Origin: Flavobacterium phragmitis
Lineage (GTDB): Bacteria > Bacteroidota > Bacteroidia > Flavobacteriales > Flavobacteriaceae
DNA: 64,000 nt
Assembly: GCF_900112575.1 (NCBI RefSeq)
Contig: NZ_FOMH01000007.1
Location: forward strand, 62,001 to 126,000
Reading direction: 5' to 3'
Position 1 is the stretch's first letter. Each line of letters opens with the position of its first letter. Below the pieces are notes generated by a model. It had not been told where the DNA came from and did not search any database. It saw only the letters and a program-made list of their open reading frames with translations. The position numbers were made by a program, and so were the translations under genes. Positions 52,622 to 61,434 of this stretch are shown here, piece after piece.

Positions 52622-52930
52622 TTAATTATAATTTTCGATAAAAACATTTTCAATTTTTTTTAAGTTATCATTATCATCAAACTTTAGATGATTCATTTCG
52701 TTAGTATAAAATTTTTCAATAAAAAGTTTTATGATATACATGACTTCAGATCTATTATCGCTATTGCTTAAAAGTTCTTTAACCAAGTAGTTACTTAGTT
52801 TTAATTTTTGATTTTTGTATTGGTCTGACATTAGATTTGAAGATGAATCTTCATGCAAAAAAATCATTTTATCAACCTTAGCGATTTCTTCGATTAAATC
52901 AAGAATGTGATATAGTTTGTTGTCTTTCAT
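52622..52930 (-). CDS. Small helical partner protein of the nucleotidyltransferase-like gene
   Basis: This 102-aa protein is acidic and probably all helical (YHILDLIEEIAKVDKMIFLH, SEVMYIIKLFIEKFYTNEMN). It has no signal or membrane segment. It follows the nucleotidyltransferase-like gene by 11 bp on the same strand, suggesting an operon pair. I do not recognise its family. Confidence 0.65.
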   Translation of the reverse strand: MKDNKLYHILDLIEEIAKVDKMIFLHEDSSSNLMSDQYKNQKLKLSNYLVKELLSNSDNRSEVMYIIKLFIEKFYTNEMNHLKFDDNDNLKKIENVFIENYN

Positions 52931-52941
52931 TGTGATATGAA

Positions 52942-53418
52942 TTATGATTTTATCTCTAGAAAACCTTTTGATAATTTATTTCCTCTAATTCTTCTCGTTT
53001 TTGTAAATCGATCCAGCCAATATGCCACGTCTCCTCTATATCTAAAATTATTTGGATGATTTTCTGGATAAACCTCAATTATATAAGCATCAACACCATA
53101 AAGAAGTTCAGATTTAGGATATACAAAATCATCTAATTTAGAACCTAATTGCGAAACAATAGAATTGTCGACGAATGTTAATAAATCGATGTCTCCTGGA
53201 TTTATTTTCTTTGTAACATATGAACCATCTATCCATTGATGGAGTTTGTCTAAATTACATACTTTTTTGAAATCTTCATTATATTTAACATAAGCTTCGA
53301 AAATTTCTCTTCTTTTTATTGAAGCGATTTTAGATACAAATTCATTTTCTAACTCTTGGATTGTTGAAGCAATTTTATTGTCAGGAACCAGAAGTCCTGA
53401 ATGATTAAATGTTAACAT
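52942..53418 (-). CDS. DUF6932-like putative nucleotidyltransferase
   Basis: This 158-aa protein contains WIDGSYVTKKINPGDIDLLTF, which fits the GS-x10-DxD core of the polymerase-beta nucleotidyltransferase fold (GDIDL gives the two acidic residues). An acidic C-terminal part (LLYGVDAYIIEVYPE) could provide the third. Similar short proteins occur in nucleotidyltransferase-type toxin-antitoxin or defence modules. With the 102-aa downstream protein it may form such a pair; this is inference. Confidence 0.7.
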   Translation of the reverse strand: MLTFNHSGLLVPDNKIASTIQELENEFVSKIASIKRREIFEAYVKYNEDFKKVCNLDKLHQWIDGSYVTKKINPGDIDLLTFVDNSIVSQLGSKLDDFVYPKSELLYGVDAYIIEVYPENHPNNFRYRGDVAYWLDRFTKTRRIRGNKLSKGFLEIKS

Positions 53419-53492
53419 ATTTGAGAACCTTGAATGATATTAAAAAACTTATTTTGTAGTAAAAATAGTATTTTTAAAATAAATCACGATAC

Positions 53493-54236
53493 TTAATTAA
53501 AATTCAAATATTGCCTCACTTCATCATAAGAAAACAAAAGCTCTTTTGGGCCGTCTGCATAAGATGCTGCTTCGTATGAGTTGTAATATAAAAGTAAACC
53601 TTGAGAAGTATAAAATATATTTTGAGGCAATTGAAAAGTATCATTTTCAAACATTAAACCCGTGGCATTGATATTGGCTTTTTCAGGAATTTTATATTTG
53701 GAACGGAATGCCTTTTCGGCGAAAGCCTTAAACTCTTTTTCGTTTTTGAATAATTGGTTGTTAAAAACAGCTTTCCCAGTTTTCGGATTGAATAATAAAG
53801 AACGATAACCTTGATAGCCGTGGGCGCCTCCTGTAAAAGTATAATGATCAATTTTTAGGTTTAAAATCTGTTCCGATTGAAACTCTACATTTCCGATTAT
53901 TTTAGCTTCCCAGCCAAAAGTATCTTCCGGGAATTTCTGATGCATTTCTTCATAAGAAGTAATAAAAGATTTGGCCAATGATTTATAGCCATCAACTTTT
54001 ACGGAATCTTCTTCAAAAAATACAATCTCTTTAATGACAGCAAAAACCTTTTTATTGATGCTGTCTGATATTACTTTGATATTTTTGGCAACTGGAACTT
54101 CTATTGTGATACTCGGGCAATCGTTTTTGCACGGTTTAGTAGATTTTTCTTCAAAGGTTTCATTCTCAAATGAAAGCTCTTTTTTGCAACTTGTAAAAAT
54201 CAAACACAAAAAGATTATAAATATGTAATTTTTCAT
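53493..54236 (-). CDS. DUF3298/DUF4163-type lipoprotein
   Basis: This 247-aa protein has a lipoprotein signal with Cys17 (LIFTSC). The mature part matches the RsiV/PdaC-like arrangement: ISDSINKKVFAVIKEIV, then LKIDHYTFTGGAHGYQGY (the GGAH signature) and a DUF3298 end (LLFSYDEVRQYL). These domains occur in anti-sigma factors, deacetylase accessory regions and stand-alone lipoproteins. Monocistronic; function unknown. Confidence 0.83.
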   Translation of the reverse strand: MKNYIFIIFLCLIFTSCKKELSFENETFEEKSTKPCKNDCPSITIEVPVAKNIKVISDSINKKVFAVIKEIVFFEEDSVKVDGYKSLAKSFITSYEEMHQKFPEDTFGWEAKIIGNVEFQSEQILNLKIDHYTFTGGAHGYQGYRSLLFNPKTGKAVFNNQLFKNEKEFKAFAEKAFRSKYKIPEKANINATGLMFENDTFQLPQNIFYTSQGLLLYYNSYEAASYADGPKELLFSYDEVRQYLNFN

Positions 54237-54431
54237 ATCAAAAAGTGTTAATTATCTACAAAGGTAAGAACTTGTGGCTCGATAAAATAAATTAAGCGGT
54301 AAATTTGTAAAACAATTAAGGAAATAAAATTTATAACTATATGAAATGAGCATAATCATAAATTGGTCGCAAACACCAATGAAGATATGCGAATTAAGTA
54401 TGAACAACAAAAAAACAATAAATATCTACAT

Positions 54432-55574
54432 ATGAAATTCAATACAAAAGTAATACATGGTGGTCAGCATCATGATCCAAGTACAGGTGCTGTTATGCCT
54501 CCGGTATATCAAACTTCAACATTTGTGCAATCTAGTCCGGGGAAACCTTTAGCAGATTACGAATATAGCCGAGCTTCAAATCCTACTCGTACAGCTTTAG
54601 AAGAGGCGCTTGCAAGTATTGAAAATGGAACTCGCGGATTAGCTTTTTCATCTGGTCTTGCGGCGACGGATTGTATTTTAAGATCTTTTAAAGCAGGTGA
54701 TGAAATCATTGCGATGGATGATTTATATGGAGGAACTTATAGAATGTTTTCAAGAATTTATAAAGATTCCGGAATTAAGTTTCATTTTGTTGATATGACA
54801 GATATTGAAAAATTCAAAAGTTTAATCAACGAAAACACTAAATTAATCTGGGTTGAAACACCAACAAACCCATTGATGAAATTGGCAGATATTCAGGAAA
54901 TAGCAAAAATTACAAAAGAGAACAAAATTCTTCTTGCGGTAGATAATACTTTTGCTACTCCTTATTTACAAAGACCTCTTGATTTAGGTGCAGATATTGT
55001 AATGCACTCTGCAACAAAATATTTAGGTGGACATTCGGATGTTATCGCTGGAGCTTTAATTGTAAAAGACGCAGCATTAGGAGATCAATTGCATTTTCAA
55101 CAATTTGCTACTGGTGCAACACTCGGACCAATGGATAGTTTTTTGGTTTTAAGAGGAATCAAAACTTTAGCTTTACGAGTACAGAGACATTGTGAAAATG
55201 GAGAAAAAGTGGTGGAATATTTAAGTAATCATCCAAAGATTAAAACGGTTTATTATCCAGGTTTAAAAAATCATCCATTTCACGAAATTGCTAAAAAACA
55301 AATGAAAGCTTTTGGCGGAATGGTTTCGTTTGATTTTAAATCGGGGAAAAAAGAAGATTCTATTGCATTTTTAGAAAAACTGAAAGTATTTACTTTAGCT
55401 GAATCTTTAGGAGGGGTTGAATCATTGGCAAATCATCCAGCTTTAATGACTCACGCATCAATTCCTGCAGATAAAAGAGCAGAAGTTGGTATTACCGATG
55501 ATTTAGTTCGATTAAGTGTTGGTATTGAAGATGCGGAAGATCTGATTGCAGATTTAGAACAAGCTTTGGTTTAA
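54432..55574 (+). CDS. Cystathionine gamma-synthase/lyase-type trans-sulfuration enzyme
   Basis: The product is 380 aa from the ATG at 54432; the frame extends 23 codons upstream but that region is intergenic in character. PLP-binding Lys196 is in MHSATKYLGGHSDV. YEYSRASNPTRTALE and ESLGGVESLANHPALMTHAS fit the CGS/CGL family. Whether it makes cystathionine for methionine or cleaves it to cysteine cannot be settled from sequence. No SAM riboswitch was seen upstream. Confidence 0.93.
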   Translation: MKFNTKVIHGGQHHDPSTGAVMPPVYQTSTFVQSSPGKPLADYEYSRASNPTRTALEEALASIENGTRGLAFSSGLAATDCILRSFKAGDEIIAMDDLYGGTYRMFSRIYKDSGIKFHFVDMTDIEKFKSLINENTKLIWVETPTNPLMKLADIQEIAKITKENKILLAVDNTFATPYLQRPLDLGADIVMHSATKYLGGHSDVIAGALIVKDAALGDQLHFQQFATGATLGPMDSFLVLRGIKTLALRVQRHCENGEKVVEYLSNHPKIKTVYYPGLKNHPFHEIAKKQMKAFGGMVSFDFKSGKKEDSIAFLEKLKVFTLAESLGGVESLANHPALMTHASIPADKRAEVGITDDLVRLSVGIEDAEDLIADLEQALV

Positions 55575-55590
55575 AAATAAATTCCAATAA

Positions 55591-55636
55591 AAAAATCCCA
55601 AGTTCCAAAAAGTAAAATTGGAATTTGGGATTTTTT
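55591..55636. terminator. Terminator after the trans-sulfuration gene
   Basis: AAAAATCCCAAGTTCCA and TGGAATTTGGGATTTTTT pair around a short loop and end in a T-run. The sequence and its leading AATAAATTCC are related to the element at 39764-39832. Confidence 0.8.
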
Positions 55637-55659
55637 ATATTTTGAAATTTAGAATGTTT

Positions 55660-56451
55660 TTAGAATTCTAAATAGTAAATGTATCCGAAATTAAACCAAA
55701 CTTGCCAGTCGTTAGATTTGTTTTCTTTGTAAATATCTTTATTTGGATTTAAACCGTCAACCCAGTCAGAGTTATACATCTGAAAACGAGTTTCAAACAT
55801 TAAATCACTCATGTCTGTTAATTTGTAATGTACTCCAAGTGCTGCTGTTGCAGATAAAACAATGCCACTTTCTGTAGAAAATCCGTGAGCACGGCCATCA
55901 GAAGGAGTCAAATATTTCCCTGGCGTATTGGCTGGAAGTGTAATGTCTCCTAAACGAGATCCTACTTTTGCAGAATAATAGCTTACTTGAAAACCTACAC
56001 TACCGTACGGACTAAGACTACCAACTGAGTTTTCAAAGTCGTGAATTTTCATAAATGGAGAAAATTCCAACTGTGTACCCAATCCTAATATAGAAGAAGA
56101 CGCATGCATATTTCTAAGCTGCTGGGCAAATAGTCCATTAGGTTTTCTTTCAACCCACTGGCCAAAGTGTTTTAAATTAGTTCTGCTGAAATTTAAGTCA
56201 GATCGAACTTTAAAGTGTTCAGTGAAGTAATTTTCTCTGTTGTTATTGGCAGAGAAGTTAATGAAATGCATAATTCCAATTCCAAAGCCAGAGTTTCCAG
56301 CATTGGTGTCAAAGTTGTGTCTTTCACCAAAATCTGACTGTAAAGTAACTGGTCCGGCATAAATTCCGATCTCTTGAGCTAGTCCTTGTGCTGTTACAGC
56401 ACTTGATATGCCCAGTAGGGCAAATAATGTGATAAATAGGTGTTTAGACAT
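55660..56451 (-). CDS. THC0290_0291-like outer-membrane protein
   Basis: This 263-aa protein has a signal peptide (LFITLFALLGISSAVTAQ). The mature part is beta-barrel-like: EIGIYAGPVTLQSDFGERHN, LNFSRTNLKHFGQWVERK, SPYGSVGFQVSYYSAKVGSR, and a final strand WQVWFNFGYIYYLEF ending in Phe. Family members occur widely in Flavobacteriaceae and are uncharacterised. It converges on the trans-sulfuration gene. Confidence 0.85.
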   Translation of the reverse strand: MSKHLFITLFALLGISSAVTAQGLAQEIGIYAGPVTLQSDFGERHNFDTNAGNSGFGIGIMHFINFSANNNRENYFTEHFKVRSDLNFSRTNLKHFGQWVERKPNGLFAQQLRNMHASSSILGLGTQLEFSPFMKIHDFENSVGSLSPYGSVGFQVSYYSAKVGSRLGDITLPANTPGKYLTPSDGRAHGFSTESGIVLSATAALGVHYKLTDMSDLMFETRFQMYNSDWVDGLNPNKDIYKENKSNDWQVWFNFGYIYYLEF

Positions 56452-56775
56452 TTTCGAGGGCTTACAAATCTCGGCAAATATATAAAAAACATATTCGATT
56501 CAAAATATTAAATCATTCTATTGAATAATAACTATCAAAATACTTAATTTACTAACTTTTAATTAGTGATTTGCATGTAAAGACCTACATGAAAAATGTG
56601 TTTTTTTTGCAATGTTTGAAAAAAACACAAATCGTTTCAAAAAAGTGAAAAATATAACATCGAATCATTATTTGATATATCTTTGTGTGTTAAAACGAAA
56701 ACGTTTTCTTAAACTCCCTTTTGGGGTCAGAAAATAAAAATTAAATCAAAAATTATCTGAAAATTTATTTCAAAT
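56452..56775. other. 324-bp divergent spacer, OMP gene / gdhA
   Basis: No ORF was found. It contains a candidate -7 element for gdhA, TATCTTTG, at 56678-56685, about 90 bp before the gdhA ATG, implying a long 5' leader. No clear -33 TTG at standard spacing was found. The rest is AT-rich without obvious hairpins. Confidence 0.5.
56678..56685 (+). promoter_or_regulatory. Candidate gdhA -7 element
   Basis: TATCTTTG is an exact TAnnTTTG match. Its spacing predicts an untranslated leader of about 84 nt. Confidence 0.45.
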
Positions 56776-58119
56776 ATGGAACAAAAAATAAATGAATTTA
56801 TGGCTCTTATTGAGTCAAAAAATCCAAACGAGCCAGAATTTCTTCAAGCAGTAAGAGAATTTGCAGAAACAGTTATTCCTTTTATATCTGAACGTAAAAA
56901 ATATGATGGAAAGAATATACTCTTGAGAATTGCTGAACCAGAACGTTCAATCATTTTTAGAGTTCCGTGGGTAGACGATAAAGGAGAAATTATTGTAAAC
57001 AGAGGTTTTAGAATTCAAATGAATTCTGCAATTGGACCTTATAAAGGAGGAATCAGATTTCATCATTCTGTGAATCTGTCTGTTTTGAAGTTTTTAGCTT
57101 TTGAACAAGTTTTCAAAAACAGTTTGACTACACTTCCAATGGGTGGTGGTAAAGGAGGTTCTGACTTTGATCCTGAAGGAAAATCGGATGGTGAAATTAT
57201 GCGTTTCTGCCAATCGTTTATGACTGAATTATGCCGTCATATTGGACCTGATTTAGATGTTCCTGCTGGAGATATCGGTGTTGGAGCAAGAGAAATTGGA
57301 TACTTATTTGGGCAATACAAGAGAATCAGAAATGAATTTACAGGAGTTTTAACTGGAAAAGGTTTGGCTTATGGAGGTTCATTAATCAGACCAGAAGCTA
57401 CAGGATACGGAGTCGTTTATTTTACCGATCAAATGTTACGTACAATTGGTCATGAAATTAAAGGTAAAAAAGTAGCTATTTCTGGATTCGGAAACGTGGC
57501 TTGGGGAGTAGCGCTTAAAGTAAATGAACTTGGTGGAAAAGTTGTTACAATCTCTGGACCTGATGGATATATTTATGATGAAGAAGGTATTTCGGGAGAA
57601 AAAATTGATCATATGCTTGAAATGAGAGCAACTGGTGATAACAGAGCTGAAAGATATCTGGAGAAATATCCAAATGCTGTTTTCCATAAAGGGAAAAGTC
57701 CTTGGGAAGTAAAAGTGGATATTGCTATTCCATGTGCTACTCAAAACGAATTGAATGGAGAAGACGCTCAAAAGTTAATTGATAATGGCGTTTTATGTGT
57801 AACTGAAGCAGCAAATATGCCTTCTACATTAGACGCTATCAAACTTTTCTTAGACAATAAAGTATTATTTGCTCCAGGAAAAGCGGCTAACGCGGGTGGT
57901 GTTGCAGCTTCTGGGTTAGAGATGACTCAAAACTCTATTCGTTTAAACTGGACAAGCGAAGAAGTGGACTTGAGGTTAAAAGAAATTATGGTTGGAATTC
58001 ATAACCAATGTAAAAAATATGGTGCTGAAGAAGACGGATATGTAAACTATGTAAAAGGAGCAAACATTGCCGGATTTGTTAAAGTAGCCGATGCTATGCT
58101 TGCACAAGGTGTAGTTTAA
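56776..58119 (+). CDS. gdhA: NADP-type glutamate dehydrogenase
   Basis: This 447-aa protein has typical GdhA length. The substrate Lys90 is in AIGPYKGGIRFH and catalytic Lys126 in LPMGGGKGGSDFDP. The dinucleotide fold begins KKVAISGFGNVAWG. NxGGVAASGLEMTQN is in the expected C-terminal position. Size and motif pattern suggest the assimilatory NADPH enzyme, though cofactor choice is not proven by sequence. Its terminator follows at 58142. Confidence 0.95.
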   Translation: MEQKINEFMALIESKNPNEPEFLQAVREFAETVIPFISERKKYDGKNILLRIAEPERSIIFRVPWVDDKGEIIVNRGFRIQMNSAIGPYKGGIRFHHSVNLSVLKFLAFEQVFKNSLTTLPMGGGKGGSDFDPEGKSDGEIMRFCQSFMTELCRHIGPDLDVPAGDIGVGAREIGYLFGQYKRIRNEFTGVLTGKGLAYGGSLIRPEATGYGVVYFTDQMLRTIGHEIKGKKVAISGFGNVAWGVALKVNELGGKVVTISGPDGYIYDEEGISGEKIDHMLEMRATGDNRAERYLEKYPNAVFHKGKSPWEVKVDIAIPCATQNELNGEDAQKLIDNGVLCVTEAANMPSTLDAIKLFLDNKVLFAPGKAANAGGVAASGLEMTQNSIRLNWTSEEVDLRLKEIMVGIHNQCKKYGAEEDGYVNYVKGANIAGFVKVADAMLAQGVV

Positions 58120-58141
58120 AAATCTATCTGTAATAATAAGG

Positions 58142-58174
58142 ATGCCTTCGATTAATAAAGTCGAAGGCATTTTT
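58142..58174 (+). terminator. gdhA terminator
   Basis: ATGCCTTCGA and TCGAAGGCAT form a perfect 10-bp stem with a 9-nt loop and a following T-run. Confidence 0.9.
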
Positions 58175-58209
58175 TATTGGTGCCAAAAATTAAATACTCT
58201 TGTTTGTAG

Positions 58210-58217
58210 TATATTTG
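58210..58217 (+). promoter_or_regulatory. -7 element of the porZ-like gene
   Basis: TATATTTG matches TAnnTTTG and sits 21 bp upstream of the ATG at 58239. It argues against the upstream TTG/ATG start in the same frame at 58200. Confidence 0.5.
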
Positions 58218-58238
58218 TCTAATCGAATATATGAAGTG

Positions 58239-60521
58239 ATGAAAAAAATACTTTTCTGCGTTTTCTTTTTAACAATAATTCAGTTTTGCCAAGCCCAAAA
58301 TAAACTGTCTTGGCAAGGGTATTTTTCATTTAATGAAATCAAGGATGTTTCAGAATCTTCTACAACTGTTTTAGCAGCTTCAGAAAATGCTTTGTTTTCT
58401 AAAAATACTTCAACAAATGTTCTAAAAACAATAACTACAGTCGACGGATTATCAGGTCTGACGATCTCTGCGATTTATTATAGTGAAGCCTTCAAAAAAA
58501 CTTTAGTTGGTTACGAAAATGGAATGATGATTTTAATCAACGAAAGCGACGGGAGCATGTTGAAGATTGTCGATATAATCAACAAACAGCTCCCGGCAAA
58601 CACTAAGAAAATCAATCATTTTATGGAGTACAATGGGTTGGTTTATGTTTCCTGCGATTTTGGAATTGTTCAGTTTAATTTGACTACTTCGCAATTTGGC
58701 GATACTTATTTTATTGGCGATAATGGTGCAGAAATTAGTGTCAAACAAACGACCTTATTTAATGGATTTATTTTTGCAGCAACATCAAGCGGTATAAGAA
58801 GAGCGGATATTGCAAACGCAAATCTAATAGACTATAATCAGTGGTTGGTAGTGAATACAGGAAATTGGTTTAGTGTAGAAGCTTTGGATACTGAACTTAT
58901 TGCGATAAGTGATTCTGGAAATATTCATCGATACAATTCTAATACCTTTAATAGTTTTTTTCAATTGCCTCAAGCTTCTGTTGATATGAGAGCAAAAAAT
59001 CATAATTTGTTTATCACTACGCCAAGTACAGTTTATGTGTATAACAATCAAATGGTTTTAACCCGTCAGATTACGAATTCTCAGGTTTTAGAAAATACTT
59101 TAAATTTTAGTTGTACCACTGCAGTTGGAGATCGAATTTTTATTGGAACTAAAGAAAAAGGAATGTTTTTTTCTACTCTTAGCAATGTGTCGGCTTTTGA
59201 AAATAATACCCCAACAGGACCTGTAAAGAATAATATTTTTTCGATAGATGTAAGTCCAAATACTGTATGGGCAGTTTATGGAGATTACGACACGTCATAT
59301 GATCCATATCCATTGGATAGCTATGGCATAAGCCGGTTCAATGTATCAGGCTGGTTGAATATTCCGTATTCTGAAGTTTATGATGCAAAATCGATTACTA
59401 GAATTTTAGTAAATCCAAATAATGAAAAGCAGGTTTACGCAAGTTCTTTTTTCTCGGGATTATTAAGGATAGAAAATGATGTGCCAAATTTTCTTTATAA
59501 TGAAAAAAACAGCGGTTTAGAATCAATCACAAACGCAGGTGCAGATTATATAGATGTACGTATAAATGCCAATGCTTATGATAAAGCAGGAAATCTTTGG
59601 ATTACCAATAGCCGTATCAATAATGGTTTGAAAGTTTTAAAAACAAATGGACAATGGGGAAGTTATTCAATGGTTCCGATTTTTGATATTGCTGAAAATA
59701 TAAGTTACTCAAGTATTGCTGTTGATAGGAATAATGTAAAATGGCTTGGAACCAATCGCGATGGAGTTGTTGGTTTTAATGAAACTACCAATACATTTAA
59801 AAAAATGACTTTTGGTACCGATACTGGAAATCTTCCTATTGCAGACGTTAGAGCTATTGCTTTAGATACCAAAAATCAGCTTTGGATTGGTACTACAAAA
59901 GGATTAAGAGTGCTGTCGAATATTGGTAATTTTCAATCGGAAAGCCAGCTCAAAGCAAATCCGATTATTATTACGGAAGATGGTCTGGCGCAGGAGTTAC
60001 TTTACGAGCAATTTATTACTTCTATAGCCGTTGATGGAGCCAATAATAAATGGATTGGAACTGCAGATTCAGGTATTTTTATGGTTTCTTCAAACGGTCA
60101 GGAAACAAAATATCATTTTACAATAAACAATTCGCCACTGCCAAGTAACTATATAAACGATGTTAAAATAAACAATAAAACAGGCGAAGTTTTTATTGTT
60201 ACTAATAAAGGAATGGTTTCGTTTAATGGAATTGCAACTGGAGCAAATGATAATCTTAATAATGTATATGTTTATCCAAATCCAGTGCGTCCTACTTACA
60301 CAGGAACGGTAAAAGTGGCCGGTTTAATTGATAAAGCCAATATTAAAATTACGGATATAGAAGGAAATTTGGTTTTTGAAACAACCTCTTCCGGCGGAAC
60401 AATCGAATGGGATACAACAGCTTTTGGTAAATACAAAGTAGCTTCTGGTGTTTATATGGTTTTTATATCTGCACAAGATGGCGGGGAAACCAAAGTTAAG
60501 AAAGTGATGATTATTCGATAG
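58239..60521 (+). CDS. porZ: PorZ-like beta-propeller protein with type IX sorting domain
   Basis: The product is 760 aa from the ATG at 58239, which begins a signal peptide (KKILFCVFFLTIIQFCQAQ). Two beta-propellers are indicated by repeats such as GLSGLTISAIYYSEAFKKTL, NVKWLGTNRDGVVGFN, QLWIGTTKGLRVLS and NKWIGTADSGIFMVS. The C-terminal domain (VYVYPNPVRP, IKITDIEGNLVFETTSSGGT, ASGVYMVFISAQDGGETKVK) is a type A T9SS sorting signal. Size and layout match PorZ, the surface component that supplies A-LPS to the sortase. The call rests on architecture. Confidence 0.83.
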   Translation: MKKILFCVFFLTIIQFCQAQNKLSWQGYFSFNEIKDVSESSTTVLAASENALFSKNTSTNVLKTITTVDGLSGLTISAIYYSEAFKKTLVGYENGMMILINESDGSMLKIVDIINKQLPANTKKINHFMEYNGLVYVSCDFGIVQFNLTTSQFGDTYFIGDNGAEISVKQTTLFNGFIFAATSSGIRRADIANANLIDYNQWLVVNTGNWFSVEALDTELIAISDSGNIHRYNSNTFNSFFQLPQASVDMRAKNHNLFITTPSTVYVYNNQMVLTRQITNSQVLENTLNFSCTTAVGDRIFIGTKEKGMFFSTLSNVSAFENNTPTGPVKNNIFSIDVSPNTVWAVYGDYDTSYDPYPLDSYGISRFNVSGWLNIPYSEVYDAKSITRILVNPNNEKQVYASSFFSGLLRIENDVPNFLYNEKNSGLESITNAGADYIDVRINANAYDKAGNLWITNSRINNGLKVLKTNGQWGSYSMVPIFDIAENISYSSIAVDRNNVKWLGTNRDGVVGFNETTNTFKKMTFGTDTGNLPIADVRAIALDTKNQLWIGTTKGLRVLSNIGNFQSESQLKANPIIITEDGLAQELLYEQFITSIAVDGANNKWIGTADSGIFMVSSNGQETKYHFTINNSPLPSNYINDVKINNKTGEVFIVTNKGMVSFNGIATGANDNLNNVYVYPNPVRPTYTGTVKVAGLIDKANIKITDIEGNLVFETTSSGGTIEWDTTAFGKYKVASGVYMVFISAQDGGETKVKKVMIIR

Positions 60522-60600
60522 TTTTCAGTCGCAGTTATAGTTTTCAGTTAGATTTTAGAATTCATCAATCTAGAATCTAAAATCATCAATCTAAAATCAT
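60521..60600. repeat. CAGTCGCAGTT and ATCTAAAATCATCA repeats before recO
   Basis: TTTTCAGTCGCAGTTATAGT followed by TTTTCAGTT belongs to the family seen at 44478 and 48111. The next 50 bp is built of AATCTAAAATCATC-like tandem units. recO begins at 60604 with GTG. Confidence 0.55.
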
Positions 60601-60603
60601 TTC

Positions 60604-61317
60604 GTGCAAGTCAAAACCAAAGCCATAGTAATCTCTTCTTTGAAATTTCAGGAAAAAAGCCTGATTGTAAAGTGCTTTACACTTTCGAGCGGGCTGAAAT
60701 CATACTTTGTGCGTGATGCTTTTTCGAGTCGGAAAGCAAGTCAGAAGATTGCCTATTTTCAGCCGTTTTCTATTTTGGAAATTGAAGCCGTTCATAAAAA
60801 TAAAGGAACACTTGAAAATTTTAAAGAAATAAAAACTGCTATTCCGTTTCAAAGTATTCATACCGATATTGTCAAAAGCACAATGGTAATGTTCTTGTCT
60901 GAAATGCTGCATTATTCCATTCAGGAAGAAGAAAAAAACGAACAGCTTTTTTTGTTTTTAGAAACCGCTCTAACTTGGCTGGATCATCATGATGAAATTT
61001 ATAATTTTCATCTAATTCTACTTTTAGAAATCACAAAATATTTGGGTTTTTATCCAGATCTTTCGGAAGTAGAATTACCATTTTTTGATATTAATGAAGG
61101 AGTTTTTACGGTTTTCCACAATTCTACGGCACTTTCTGAGCATGAAACTAATTTGTTTAAAAGACTTATTGAGCTAAAATTTGATAATGATCAAAAAATC
61201 TTTCATGTTATTGAAAGACAAATGCTCTTAAAAATCCTAATTGACTTTTATTCTTCTCATTTAGAGGGTTTTAAGAAGCCTAAATCGCTCGATATTTTGA
61301 AAGAAATTTTTTCATAA
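60604..61317 (+). CDS. recO: DNA repair protein RecO
   Basis: This 237-aa protein starts at GTG 60604. The N-terminal OB fold reads KTKAIVISSLKFQEKSLIVK, then LKSYFVRDAFSSRK. The C-terminal helical domain contains LETALTWLDHHDEIYNFHLI and SLDILKEIF at the end. RecO helps load RecA at SSB-coated DNA. The zinc-binding Cys cluster seen in some RecO proteins is absent. Confidence 0.92.
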   Translation: MQVKTKAIVISSLKFQEKSLIVKCFTLSSGLKSYFVRDAFSSRKASQKIAYFQPFSILEIEAVHKNKGTLENFKEIKTAIPFQSIHTDIVKSTMVMFLSEMLHYSIQEEEKNEQLFLFLETALTWLDHHDEIYNFHLILLLEITKYLGFYPDLSEVELPFFDINEGVFTVFHNSTALSEHETNLFKRLIELKFDNDQKIFHVIERQMLLKILIDFYSSHLEGFKKPKSLDILKEIFS

Positions 61318-61334
61318 TAACATTTCTATTTTTA

Positions 61335-61342
61335 TATATTTG
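61335..61342 (+). promoter_or_regulatory. -7 element of the PQQ-propeller gene
   Basis: TATATTTG is an exact TAnnTTTG match about 93 bp upstream of the ATG at 61435. Confidence 0.4.
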
Positions 61343-61434
61343 TTCAGTAAATTTTTACTAAAAAAGCTTCCCAATTTTTTAGTAAGAAGGCAATTCTCAT
61401 AAATATCTAATACCAATTATTAAAAAAATCTACC

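Noticed and set aside
54237..54431. SAM riboswitch ahead of the trans-sulfuration gene
   Set aside because: No SAM-I-type conserved core or terminator was found in this spacer.
58200..58238. Upstream start for the porZ-like gene
   Set aside because: It would place the -7 element TATATTTG inside the coding region and put 13 residues before the signal peptide.
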